From positions 1-12,547 of the forward strand of contig JALSJY010000200.1 in the NCBI GenBank assembly GCA_026989045.1: DNA of 12,547 nt. Direction: 5' to 3'. The notes beneath the pieces were generated by a model. The model saw only the letters and a program-made list of their open reading frames with translations, ran no database searches and was not told the DNA's origin. This document shows, in pieces, positions 7,033 to 12,547 of the stretch (position 1 is its first letter; each line of letters opens with the position of its first letter). Made by a program: the position numbers and the translations under genes. The DNA comes from Hyphomicrobiales bacterium (GTDB lineage Bacteria > Pseudomonadota > Alphaproteobacteria > Rhizobiales > Devosiaceae).

Positions 7033-7038
7033 ATGCTT

Positions 7039-7419
7039 ATGGATAGAAGATTATTTTTACATTATTTTACTGGGCTATTTCTTATGCCATCATTTTTAGC
7101 AACCGCATCTGCGTCTTTTGCTTCTGATGATGATGATGACGATGATGACGATGATGATGACGATGATGACGATGATGACGATGATGACGATGATGACGAT
7201 GATGATCACGAAAACGCCCTAAGAGCTGTCAAATCAGAAGAAGCAATTTCTCTTAAACAAATGTTAAAAATATTTAGAAAAGAACATTCAGGGAAAATTA
7301 TAGATATTGCTCTTTATGTGAGACGTAGAAAACTAACCTATCGCTTCAAATATCTTGATGACAACTCTTATGTGCGTAGACTATATTATGATGCTGCAAC
7401 TGGCGAACAGGTGAAATAA
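7039..7419 (+). CDS. Exported poly-Asp PepSY-like protein, first gene of a two-component operon
   Basis: From the ATG at 7039 the 126-residue product begins MDRRLFLHYFTG, a twin-arginine-like signal (RRxFL followed by a hydrophobic stretch, cleavage near ASASFA), then 27 consecutive Asp (30-56), then about 70 residues including EAISLKQMLKIFRKEHSG, a long beta section and LYYDAATGEQVK. This last part has the PepSY pattern: a helix, strands and a final YDAATGE. An earlier ATG at 7009 lies inside the promoter repeat, so it is unlikely; 7033 is possible. No Shine-Dalgarno precedes 7039, and the predicted transcript starts there, so translation may be leaderless. The response regulator begins 3 bases after the stop. 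Probably a periplasmic partner of the sensor kinase; function inferred. Confidence 0.8.
   Translation: MDRRLFLHYFTGLFLMPSFLATASASFASDDDDDDDDDDDDDDDDDDDDDDDDDDDHENALRAVKSEEAISLKQMLKIFRKEHSGKIIDIALYVRRRKLTYRFKYLDDNSYVRRLYYDAATGEQVK
7126..7206 (+). repeat. GAT/GAC microsatellite coding 27 Asp
   Basis: Twenty-seven consecutive Asp codons, mostly in the order GAT-GAT-GAC, so the true unit over much of the tract is 9 bases. This indicates growth by tandem duplication. Length changes stay in frame. Confidence 0.9.
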
Positions 7420-7422
7420 ATT

Positions 7423-8112
7423 ATGCGCATTCTTTTGATTGAAGATGACGTAAGAATTGCCAAAAATATTATCTCAGCGCTTGAGTTAGCTGGTTTTGTT
7501 GTTGTGCATGAAAAAGATGGCGAAGAGGGCTGGTTTACTGGCTCTAGTGAAGCATTTGATGCAATTGTTCTTGATCTTGGTCTGCCAACTCTTGATGGGC
7601 TTACAATTCTTAAGCGCTGGCGCAAAGAGAATTGCATCACTCCTGTGCTAATTCTAACGGCTCGTGGAAATTGGGACGAGCGAGTTGAGGGAATAGATGC
7701 TGGGGCTGATGATTATTTGGCAAAACCATACCGCCCAGAAGAATTAGTTGCGCGCGTTAGATCGCTTGTTAGGCGTTCATCAGGTCACGCCTCCCCAACT
7801 ATTCAAGTCGACAATATTATACTTGATACTAGGCAAATGCGTGTATCAAGAGATGGCCAACCAATTCCCCTCACCCCACAAGAGTATAGACTTGTTTCTT
7901 ATTTAATGCATAAAAGAGATAGGGTTGTTGACCAAATGGAATTAACCGAACATCTTTATTCGCAAGATTTCGAACGTGATTCTAATTCAATAGAAGTTCT
8001 TGTTGGTAGGGCTCGTAGAAAATTGGGCAAGAATTCAATTAAAACAAGGCGTGGCTTTGGTTATATTATGGAAGAAAATGAAGAGAGTGGTGACAAGCCA
8101 GCTAGCAGGTAA
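7423..8112 (+). CDS. OmpR/PhoB-family response regulator
   Basis: A 229-residue DNA-binding response regulator. The receiver domain (1-115) has the acidic pocket EDD at 7-9, phosphoacceptor Asp51 (VLDLGLP), Thr79 (LTAR) and Lys101 (AKPY). The winged-helix output domain (about 125-220) contains LTPQEYRLVSYLM, the recognition region SIEVLVGRARRKLG and the closing RGFGYIM hairpin. It is closest in character to the PhoP/QseB/PmrA group. The ATG is 3 bases after the PepSY gene stop with AGGTGA before it, and the kinase gene starts 3 bases after its own stop. It probably binds the TGTCAGC repeat upstream of the operon and may thus control itself and perhaps the divergent acidic gene. Confidence 0.95.
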   Translation: MRILLIEDDVRIAKNIISALELAGFVVVHEKDGEEGWFTGSSEAFDAIVLDLGLPTLDGLTILKRWRKENCITPVLILTARGNWDERVEGIDAGADDYLAKPYRPEELVARVRSLVRRSSGHASPTIQVDNIILDTRQMRVSRDGQPIPLTPQEYRLVSYLMHKRDRVVDQMELTEHLYSQDFERDSNSIEVLVGRARRKLGKNSIKTRRGFGYIMEENEESGDKPASR

Positions 8113-8115
8113 ATT

Positions 8116-9477
8116 GTGAAACCTACCTCTTTACGACTAAGGCTTTTTGCAGCCTCTGCTACATCTATAATCATAGCACTTTTTATTGCTGGATTAGCAA
8201 TTTCTGCGCTTTTTGCAGCCCATGTTGAAAGCACATTAAAAGATAATCTCTCAAACCAATTTGATAGGCTTGTTGCACTAATTGACCCTGAAATAGAAAC
8301 TCCAACCTTAAAGTCACCTCTTGCAGACCCTCGCTTTGCAATACCCTATGGCGAGGTATATTGGCAAATCACTGATGTTAAAACAGGCACACGTTCAAGA
8401 TCACGCTCAATGTGGGACGAAGAATTTAACCTTGAAGATAAAAATCTATTTGATGGTAAATTACATATAACCAATATACTTGACCCAGAAGGCACGCTTG
8501 CCATTGCATATATTCAGCGTCTGCAATTTGAAAAAAACGATGGCTCTTTTAGAGAGTTAGATGTTATTTTAGCTGAAGATTTAAATCATTTTTATAAGGC
8601 AAATAAGAAATTTAGAGTTGATTTATTGCAATCCTTAGCAATCCTAGCTACTGCACTTTCGCTTGCTGCTTGGGCGCAAATTACACTGGGGCTATCACCC
8701 CTTTCTGCAATTAAACGAGATATAATTGCCATTCGCACTGGCTCTAAAAACAGAATGGCAAAAAACTATCCCCCAGAGGTAATGCCATTAGTTGATGAAG
8801 TTAATGAATTGCTCGACACGCAGGATAAATCCATTAGCTTTGCCAGAACAAGAGCTAGCAACTTAGCCCATGGCCTAAAAACAGCTCTTACCGTGCTTAA
8901 TTCAGAAGTAGATAATATTGCAAAATCTGGCAATAAGGAAAGCGCTGAAACAGTTGCAAAAAGCACACAGGAAATGTCGGCAATAATAGATCATCAATTG
9001 CGCCTGTCACGCTTAAAAACCCGCTCAAGAGCCAATCATTTTAACACTCCCCTGCTTAAGCAAGTTAAAAGCGTCATAAACACTCTAAAGCGAACTCCTC
9101 AGGGCGCTGAAGTAAATTGGCATGTAGAAATAGATGAAAATTATAGCGTAGATATAGATAAGCCAGATTTGCTCGAATTGTTAGGAATAATAATTGAAAA
9201 TGCTACTCAATGGGCAAAAAAGAATATTTACTTAAGTGCAAATATTAGTGGTGCTAATATTAGCCTTATTATTGAAGATGACGGCAATGGTCTTAGTAAA
9301 GAAAAAATTAAAATTCTTGGTCAGCGAGGTGTGCGTATCGATAGCAAGGGGTCAGGCACTGGCATTGGCCTCTCTATTGCCAATGAAATTGTTGCAATGA
9401 ATAATGGAGAAATAAAATTCTCTCAATCACAAAAAAACGGCCTTAAAGTAGAAATTATACTGCCATTTTCTGCTTAA
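8116..9477 (+). CDS. PhoQ-like membrane sensor histidine kinase
   Basis: A 453-residue inner-membrane kinase. Two membrane segments (about 11-36 and 170-192) enclose a periplasmic sensor domain of about 130 residues with an acidic cluster WDEEFNLED at 100-108. A HAMP-like linker follows, then the H box NLAHGLKTAL with His252, the N box IIENATQWA with Asn362, DDGNGL at 388-393 and GSGTGIGLS at 412-420, so catalysis looks intact. The H-box wording (AHGLKTAL) is of the PhoQ type. The start is GTG with AGG close upstream, 3 bases after the regulator gene. I infer it senses cations or an envelope signal through the acidic patch, perhaps aided by the PepSY protein. The RExxE motif described for the iron sensor BqsS is not present in that form (RELDV at 146-150). 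Confidence 0.94.
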   Translation: MKPTSLRLRLFAASATSIIIALFIAGLAISALFAAHVESTLKDNLSNQFDRLVALIDPEIETPTLKSPLADPRFAIPYGEVYWQITDVKTGTRSRSRSMWDEEFNLEDKNLFDGKLHITNILDPEGTLAIAYIQRLQFEKNDGSFRELDVILAEDLNHFYKANKKFRVDLLQSLAILATALSLAAWAQITLGLSPLSAIKRDIIAIRTGSKNRMAKNYPPEVMPLVDEVNELLDTQDKSISFARTRASNLAHGLKTALTVLNSEVDNIAKSGNKESAETVAKSTQEMSAIIDHQLRLSRLKTRSRANHFNTPLLKQVKSVINTLKRTPQGAEVNWHVEIDENYSVDIDKPDLLELLGIIIENATQWAKKNIYLSANISGANISLIIEDDGNGLSKEKIKILGQRGVRIDSKGSGTGIGLSIANEIVAMNNGEIKFSQSQKNGLKVEIILPFSA

Positions 9478-9512
9478 ATAAAATATCGATAGTAAATTTG
9501 TTCGAGGAAATT

Positions 9513-10100
9513 TTGAATAATCTTAAAGTAGATTTCATTGGCGGCGCTATTGCGCATCGGTTTAAATTTGGTGGCGGGAGAAATCAGGCCTTACCAAAAG
9601 CAATCGGCATGAAAAGCAACAAAACCCCTCATGTAGTTGATGCAACGGCAGGGCTTGGGCGAGATGCGTTTTTATTGGCCTCATTGGGCGCAAAAGTCAC
9701 GCTGATAGAGCGCTCATATCAAATGCATAAATTATTACAAGAGGGAATGCAACGCGCCCGTGAACATAGCGAAGAGCTAGGCGTAATTATTGATAAAATG
9801 ACGCTTATCTATGGTGATGCAAAAGAAATATTGCCCACCTTAAAGCCAGAAATAGTGTTAATTGACCCGATGCACCCAGAACGTAAACAATCTGCCTTGG
9901 TGAAAATTGAACTACGTCAAATTCGCGAAATAGTTGGCACAGATGAAGATGCCAGTGAGTTAATGCAAATTGCATTAAAAACTGCCAGCAAGCGCGTGGT
10001 GCTAAAATGGCCGCAAAAAGCCAAACCTATGCTTGGCATTAAAACCCCATCACATCAAATTACCGGCAAAACTACCAGATATGATGTGTTTATAAAGTGA
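9513..10100 (+). CDS. rsmJ: Short-form 16S rRNA (guanine1516-N2)-methyltransferase
   Basis: SAM-dependent rRNA methyltransferase of the RsmJ/YhiQ family. Diagnostic stretches are VDFIGGAIAHRFKFGGGR, VDATAGLGRDAFLLASLGA (SAM-binding motif I), the acidic LIERS after it, the catalytic-type motif LIDPMHPERKQSALVK and KRVVLKWP near the end. I take the TTG at 9513 (GAGGA five bases upstream), giving 195 residues; a TTG at 9498 lacks a ribosome binding site. E. coli RsmJ has about 50-70 more N-terminal residues before this point, which are absent here, so this is a core-only version. It follows the kinase gene by 35 bases on the same strand and may be co-transcribed. Confidence 0.85.
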   Translation: MNNLKVDFIGGAIAHRFKFGGGRNQALPKAIGMKSNKTPHVVDATAGLGRDAFLLASLGAKVTLIERSYQMHKLLQEGMQRAREHSEELGVIIDKMTLIYGDAKEILPTLKPEIVLIDPMHPERKQSALVKIELRQIREIVGTDEDASELMQIALKTASKRVVLKWPQKAKPMLGIKTPSHQITGKTTRYDVFIK

Positions 10101-10136
10101 ATTAGCAACACCCTCCCCTCTTTTTAGCTAAATTAT

Positions 10137-10245
10137 TTACTTATTTAAAGCAATCATAGCGCAGGTGTATAAAGCCACAAACACTGCTAATGCTAGCGCC
10201 CCAAAGGCAAGCGCCCGCAGGAGAGCAGTTTGAAAATATAGACAT
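10137..10245 (-). pseudogene. Possible remnant of a small membrane protein gene
   Basis: A minus-strand frame ending at TAA (10137-10139) encodes ALLRALAFGALALAVF and VALYTCAMIALNK, a good single membrane helix, in DNA richer in G+C than its surroundings. It has no ATG in its own frame. An ATG at 10245 in another frame (MSIFSN) would join it if one T were removed, so a frameshifted small gene is likely. Not recognised as a known family. Confidence 0.3.
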
Positions 10246-10343
10246 TCGCATTCAGTTATAACCAATTCAGTTATAAGATAAATTATTCTTAAACGATGGG
10301 ATTTTTTATATTGCAATAAAAATAAAACTCAGCTAACTAGCTC

Positions 10344-10363
10344 ATATTAGAAAATGCTAATAT
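10344..10363. promoter_or_regulatory. Palindromic candidate operator before the YeeE/YedE pair
   Basis: ATATTAG-AAAATG-CTAATAT is a perfect 7-base inverted repeat with a 6-base spacer, 31 bases before the start codon and overlapping a plausible -10. YeeE/YedE pairs in Proteobacteria are often controlled by ArsR-family sulfide/persulfide sensors (BigR/SqrR) that bind AT-rich palindromes over the -10. No such regulator gene is in the window. Confidence 0.5.
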
Positions 10364-10394
10364 AACTATTCTCTTCTATTAAAGGAATTTAAAT

Positions 10395-10979
10395 ATGAAT
10401 AAAAGACTACCATGGCTGGCAGGTGGAGCGCTCTTAGGCGTTGTCACCTTGCTAGCTGTAATGATCGTAAAACCCGTGGGAGTTTCTACACAATTTGTAA
10501 TTTTAGATGCTATAGTGTGGGATTTAATTTCACCTGATACAATTGTTGAGATGCCTGAAAATGCAAAAGGTTATGGCTCTGAAAATGCCTATCTTAACAA
10601 TGGTGGCGGCAAATATGCAGCTAATGCAAAAAACCCATTAAATTATAGCTTTGTATTTGTAATTGCCATGATAGCTGGAGCTTGGCTTTCATCACTATTT
10701 GGTGGAGATAAAGCAACAGGCACACGCAAGGAAATGCCTGATGTGTGGAGAAAGCGTTTTGGCGACTCAAAAACCAAGAGGTATATTGCCACCTTTAGTG
10801 CTGGGTTTTTTGTTCTATTTGGCGCAAGGCTAGCTGGTGGTTGCACATCAGGGCACATGATGAGCGGCTTAATGCAAACATCGTTAAGTGGATATATATT
10901 CACCGTTGTAGCCTTTGCTGTTGGAGTTCCTGTTGCCATTCTTCTTTATCGTGGCGCTGGAAAAGGAGAATTATCATGA
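10395..10979 (+). CDS. YeeE/YedE family sulfur-transport membrane protein, first half
   Basis: A 194-residue inner-membrane protein with an N-terminal membrane segment (7-27), a periplasmic-looking insert (about 45-82) and further helices at 83-103, 131-146 and 166-185. The hallmark GARLAGGCTSGHMMSG is at 143-158, with the conserved Cys150 that in this family handles thiosulfate or persulfide sulfur. AAAGGA lies 8 bases before the ATG. It overlaps the next gene by ATGA, so the two make one transporter, similar to pairs called PmpA/PmpB. Substrate is inferred from the family; the cysteine-assimilation genes earlier in the window fit a supply of sulfur compounds. Confidence 0.9.
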   Translation: MNKRLPWLAGGALLGVVTLLAVMIVKPVGVSTQFVILDAIVWDLISPDTIVEMPENAKGYGSENAYLNNGGGKYAANAKNPLNYSFVFVIAMIAGAWLSSLFGGDKATGTRKEMPDVWRKRFGDSKTKRYIATFSAGFFVLFGARLAGGCTSGHMMSGLMQTSLSGYIFTVVAFAVGVPVAILLYRGAGKGELS

Positions 10980-11545
10980 GTATCTTTTTAGCTATTATCA
11001 TTGGCCTTGCATTCGGCTTTACATTAAATAGAATTGGTGCAACAAATCCACAAAACATCATCAACATGCTACGATTAACAGACTTACGCCTGTTCAAAGC
11101 CATTGCATTTGGCATAGGCTTATCTTCTGTTTTACTTTTTGGTGCCATGGCAATTGGCATAATAGATCCTGCCCATTTATCTGTTAAATCGGCCTATATT
11201 GGAGTTGCTCTAGGTGGAGCAATATTTGGGGCTGGCTTTGCTATTGGTGGCTACTGCCCTGGCACAAGCCTTGGTGGAGCAGCAGCAGGACGCAAAGACG
11301 CTTTGGTCTTCATTGTTGGCGGACTACTGGGTGCATTTGCCTACATGTTGAGCTATGGCTGGATTAAATCTACATTTTTGCTAGATAAAATTGCAGGTGG
11401 CAAAGTAACATTAGCTCTTACACCAAATGATAAATATGATGCAATTTTCTCTTCATTTTCAGGAACAATACTAGCAATTGTGCTGGGTGTAGCCTTTATG
11501 GTTTTTGCATTAGTGTTACCAAATACTCTTAGCAAGGGTGAATAA
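10976..11545 (+). CDS. YeeE/YedE family sulfur-transport membrane protein, second half
   Basis: A 189-residue membrane protein paired with the preceding gene. Helices are predicted at about 1-18, 42-62, 74-92, 108-127 and 163-184, and the conserved motif GGYCPGTSLGG is at 91-101 with Cys94. The frame is open upstream to 10841, but the ATG at 10976 has AAAGGAG eight bases before it and overlaps the previous stop as ATGA, the normal coupling for this pair. A strong terminator lies 29 bases after the stop. Likely takes up thiosulfate or sulfane-sulfur compounds together with its partner. Confidence 0.9.
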   Translation: MSIFLAIIIGLAFGFTLNRIGATNPQNIINMLRLTDLRLFKAIAFGIGLSSVLLFGAMAIGIIDPAHLSVKSAYIGVALGGAIFGAGFAIGGYCPGTSLGGAAAGRKDALVFIVGGLLGAFAYMLSYGWIKSTFLLDKIAGGKVTLALTPNDKYDAIFSSFSGTILAIVLGVAFMVFALVLPNTLSKGE

Positions 11546-11574
11546 AGATTTATATTTGCTATATTAAACTAATT

Positions 11575-11600
11575 GAGGCTCTTTTAGAGCCTCTTTTTTT
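11575..11600 (+). terminator. Rho-independent terminator of the YeeE/YedE operon
   Basis: GAGGCTCT (11575-11582) pairs perfectly with AGAGCCTC (11586-11593) around a TTT loop and is followed by seven T residues. Ends the two-gene operon. Confidence 0.95.
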
Positions 11601-11650
11601 GTAATTATTTACACGCCCTTAATCCCATTTGCCAGCAATCTCCCTCCAAA

Positions 11651-11699
11651 GTCATTGTGTCCCTGACTTTCGTCAGGACAGGCTCCAGCCGCAATCCAG
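11651..11699. repeat. Degenerate dispersed repeat, left copy
   Basis: Starts GTCATTG and ends CCGCAATCCAG, the same ends as the complement of the element at 11759-11787, with a longer middle that contains a perfect hairpin CCTGAC-TTTC-GTCAGG (11662-11677). Confidence 0.6.
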
Positions 11700-11758
11700 T
11701 GGAATTGTCGGCATTTACAAGTGTTAGTTTCTTACAATGATTTTAGTTGCAATCTTTT

Positions 11759-11787
11759 CTGGATTGCGGATCAAGTCCGCAATGACA
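11759..11787. repeat. Dispersed palindromic repeat, right copy
   Basis: CTGGATTGCGGATCAAGTCC then GCAATGACA; its core TTGCGGA-TCAAG-TCCGCAA is a perfect 7-base stem. This wording is familiar from a repeat scattered through many proteobacterial genomes. It is inverted relative to the copy at 11651-11699. Confidence 0.75.
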
Positions 11788-11918
11788 TTGCTTTTTTCAG
11801 CAAAATTGTTTTAGAAGATATCATCTGTAACATAAAAGAATAATACATTATATTCACGACACAATTATGGAATCGAATGCAACTATAAGCCTTTGTCAGG
11901 CAGGTTACTAAGAAAAGT

Positions 11919-12302
11919 CTAAACTTCTGCTTTGCGCCATTTCCATGCAGACCAAATAATTGCCAACATGCACGCCACTTCTATAGTTGCGATGAATATG
12001 TAGTGCGGCATTAGTGTTCCGCCGCCGACAACGAATATAATTGTTGTTATGCTTGCGATAATGTTTGCGAGGCGGTTTGCTTTATGTTTTAAGACTCTAG
12101 AGAGGAAAATCATGAAAATTGGGATTTGAATTTTTACTGCGCCAAATAGCATAAGGTAGGTTATTGGAATATCGCCTGCAAAACTTGCTAATTCCTCATG
12201 AATTCCCGGAACATATAATGACAGAATATCCGCAAAAGCCATATTTAGCATGACAATTATCCATAATAGCGAAAGCTTTACTCTTACATCCAATTTTTCC
12301 AT
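11919..12302 (-). CDS. DUF6326-like four-helix membrane protein
   Basis: A 127-residue inner-membrane protein with four hydrophobic segments at about 9-31, 47-67, 80-99 and 101-121. The pattern of VRVKLSLLWIIVMLNMAFAD, ILSLYVPG, a central IPIFMIFLSRVL and a final IIWSAWKWRK matches the DUF6326 family, whose function is unknown. AAGGAAAG lies four bases before the ATG. It is 37 bases downstream of an XRE regulator on the same strand, a common pairing, so it is probably regulated by that protein. Confidence 0.8.
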   Translation of the reverse strand: MEKLDVRVKLSLLWIIVMLNMAFADILSLYVPGIHEELASFAGDIPITYLMLFGAVKIQIPIFMIFLSRVLKHKANRLANIIASITTIIFVVGGGTLMPHYIFIATIEVACMLAIIWSAWKWRKAEV

Positions 12303-12339
12303 TTTTCTTTCCTTTATTTTAAATCTATAAAATTATTTT

Positions 12340-12547
12340 CTACTTTTCTTCATACGAAAACACATCTTGCAACGGCACATTAAATGCCTTGGCGATCAAA
12401 AAAGCCAATTCTAGCGAAGGGGCATATTTGGCGTTTTCGATAGCGATAATCGTTTGGCGGGTTACGCCCACCTTTTCTGCCAGCTGTTTTTGTGTCATTT
12501 CATCATTGTCAAAGCGTAGGCGGCGAATATTATTGCTTACCTTGCTC
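12340..12547 (-). CDS. XRE-family helix-turn-helix regulator (5' end beyond right edge)
   Basis: The last 68 residues of a small Cro/CI-type DNA-binding protein. The helix-turn-helix is plain: RRLRFDNDEMTQKQLAEKVG, then VTRQTIIAIENAKYAPSLEL, then LIAKAFNVPLQDVFSYEEK to the stop. Such proteins are about 70 residues long, so only a few N-terminal residues are missing. It resembles the YozG-like compact regulators that accompany small membrane proteins, and it probably controls its own two-gene unit with the DUF6326 gene. Confidence 0.92.
   Translation of the reverse strand, partial: SKVSNNIRRLRFDNDEMTQKQLAEKVGVTRQTIIAIENAKYAPSLELAFLIAKAFNVPLQDVFSYEEK

Larger units (their letters stand above)
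10101..10394. other. Intergenic region upstream of the YeeE/YedE pair
   Basis: Besides the possible small-gene remnant, this spacer has a direct repeat ATTCAGTTATAA at 10250-10261 and 10265-10276 (15-base period) and the palindrome at 10344-10363. The promoter of the transporter pair must lie in the last 100 bases; TAATAT inside the palindrome could be its -10 box, with no clear -35. Confidence 0.5.
11601..11918. other. Intergenic region without genes, carrying two repeat copies
   Basis: No ORF of note. It separates the plus-strand transporter operon from the converging XRE/DUF6326 unit and contains the two related repeat elements at 11651-11699 and 11759-11787. No clear terminator for the minus-strand unit was found. 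Confidence 0.6.

Noticed and set aside
7009..7038. Start of the PepSY gene at the ATG at 7009
   Set aside because: It lies inside the direct repeat and upstream of the -10 box, and would spoil the signal peptide by adding ten residues before MDRR.
6501..7206. CRISPR-like or minisatellite array
   Set aside because: The repeats are trinucleotide coding tracts with no spacers, in frame with exported proteins.
10841..10975. Upstream extension of the second YeeE/YedE gene
   Set aside because: This part is out of frame inside the first gene; the ATG at 10976 has a strong ribosome binding site and ATGA coupling.

Overview
The window is A+T-rich chromosomal DNA, most likely from a low-GC alphaproteobacterium. 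Three things point there: a sulfite reductase of the alphaproteobacterial type preceded by a DUF2849 gene, rlmB lying divergent to a tRNA-Tyr/tRNA-Gly pair, and frequent TTG starts with good ribosome binding sites. I cannot name the genus. No integrase, transposase, rRNA or CRISPR array is visible.

Left third (1-4514) is assimilatory sulfur metabolism in two divergent units. On the minus strand a DUF2849 gene leads into sulfite reductase cysI, which runs off the left edge. On the plus strand cysH, cysD and cysN form a tight operon: ATP sulfurylase (CysDN) makes APS, an iron-sulfur type CysH reduces APS directly to sulfite, and CysI takes sulfite to sulfide. CysN carries no APS-kinase domain, which fits an APS-reducing route. 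The spacer between the units holds an inverted-repeat element of the 'SERSEES' type.

The middle (4515-6400) has a decayed secreted Sel1-like gene (one frameshift plus one in-frame stop), tRNA-Gly and tRNA-Tyr on the minus strand, rlmB on the plus strand, and a long structured hairpin with T tracts on both sides that probably terminates rlmB and the converging gene.

The most unusual part is 6498-9477. Two divergent genes encode exported proteins with extreme poly-aspartate tracts: one ends in about 59 residues of almost pure Asp, the other has 27 consecutive Asp followed by a PepSY-like domain. The second is the first gene of an apparent operon with an OmpR-family response regulator and a PhoQ-like sensor kinase. 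Just upstream is a direct repeat of 7-bp half sites with an 11-bp period, placed 10 bp before a -10 box, the layout of PhoB/OmpR-class activated promoters; the predicted transcript would begin at the A of the likely start codon. I infer a self-regulated envelope system that senses or buffers cations.

The right part (9513-12547) has a short rsmJ (16S rRNA methyltransferase), a two-gene YeeE/YedE sulfur-compound membrane transporter behind a palindromic candidate operator and followed by a clear terminator, a spacer with two copies of a 'GGATTGCGGATCAAGTCCGC' type repeat, and a minus-strand pair of an XRE regulator (cut by the right edge) and a DUF6326 four-helix membrane protein.
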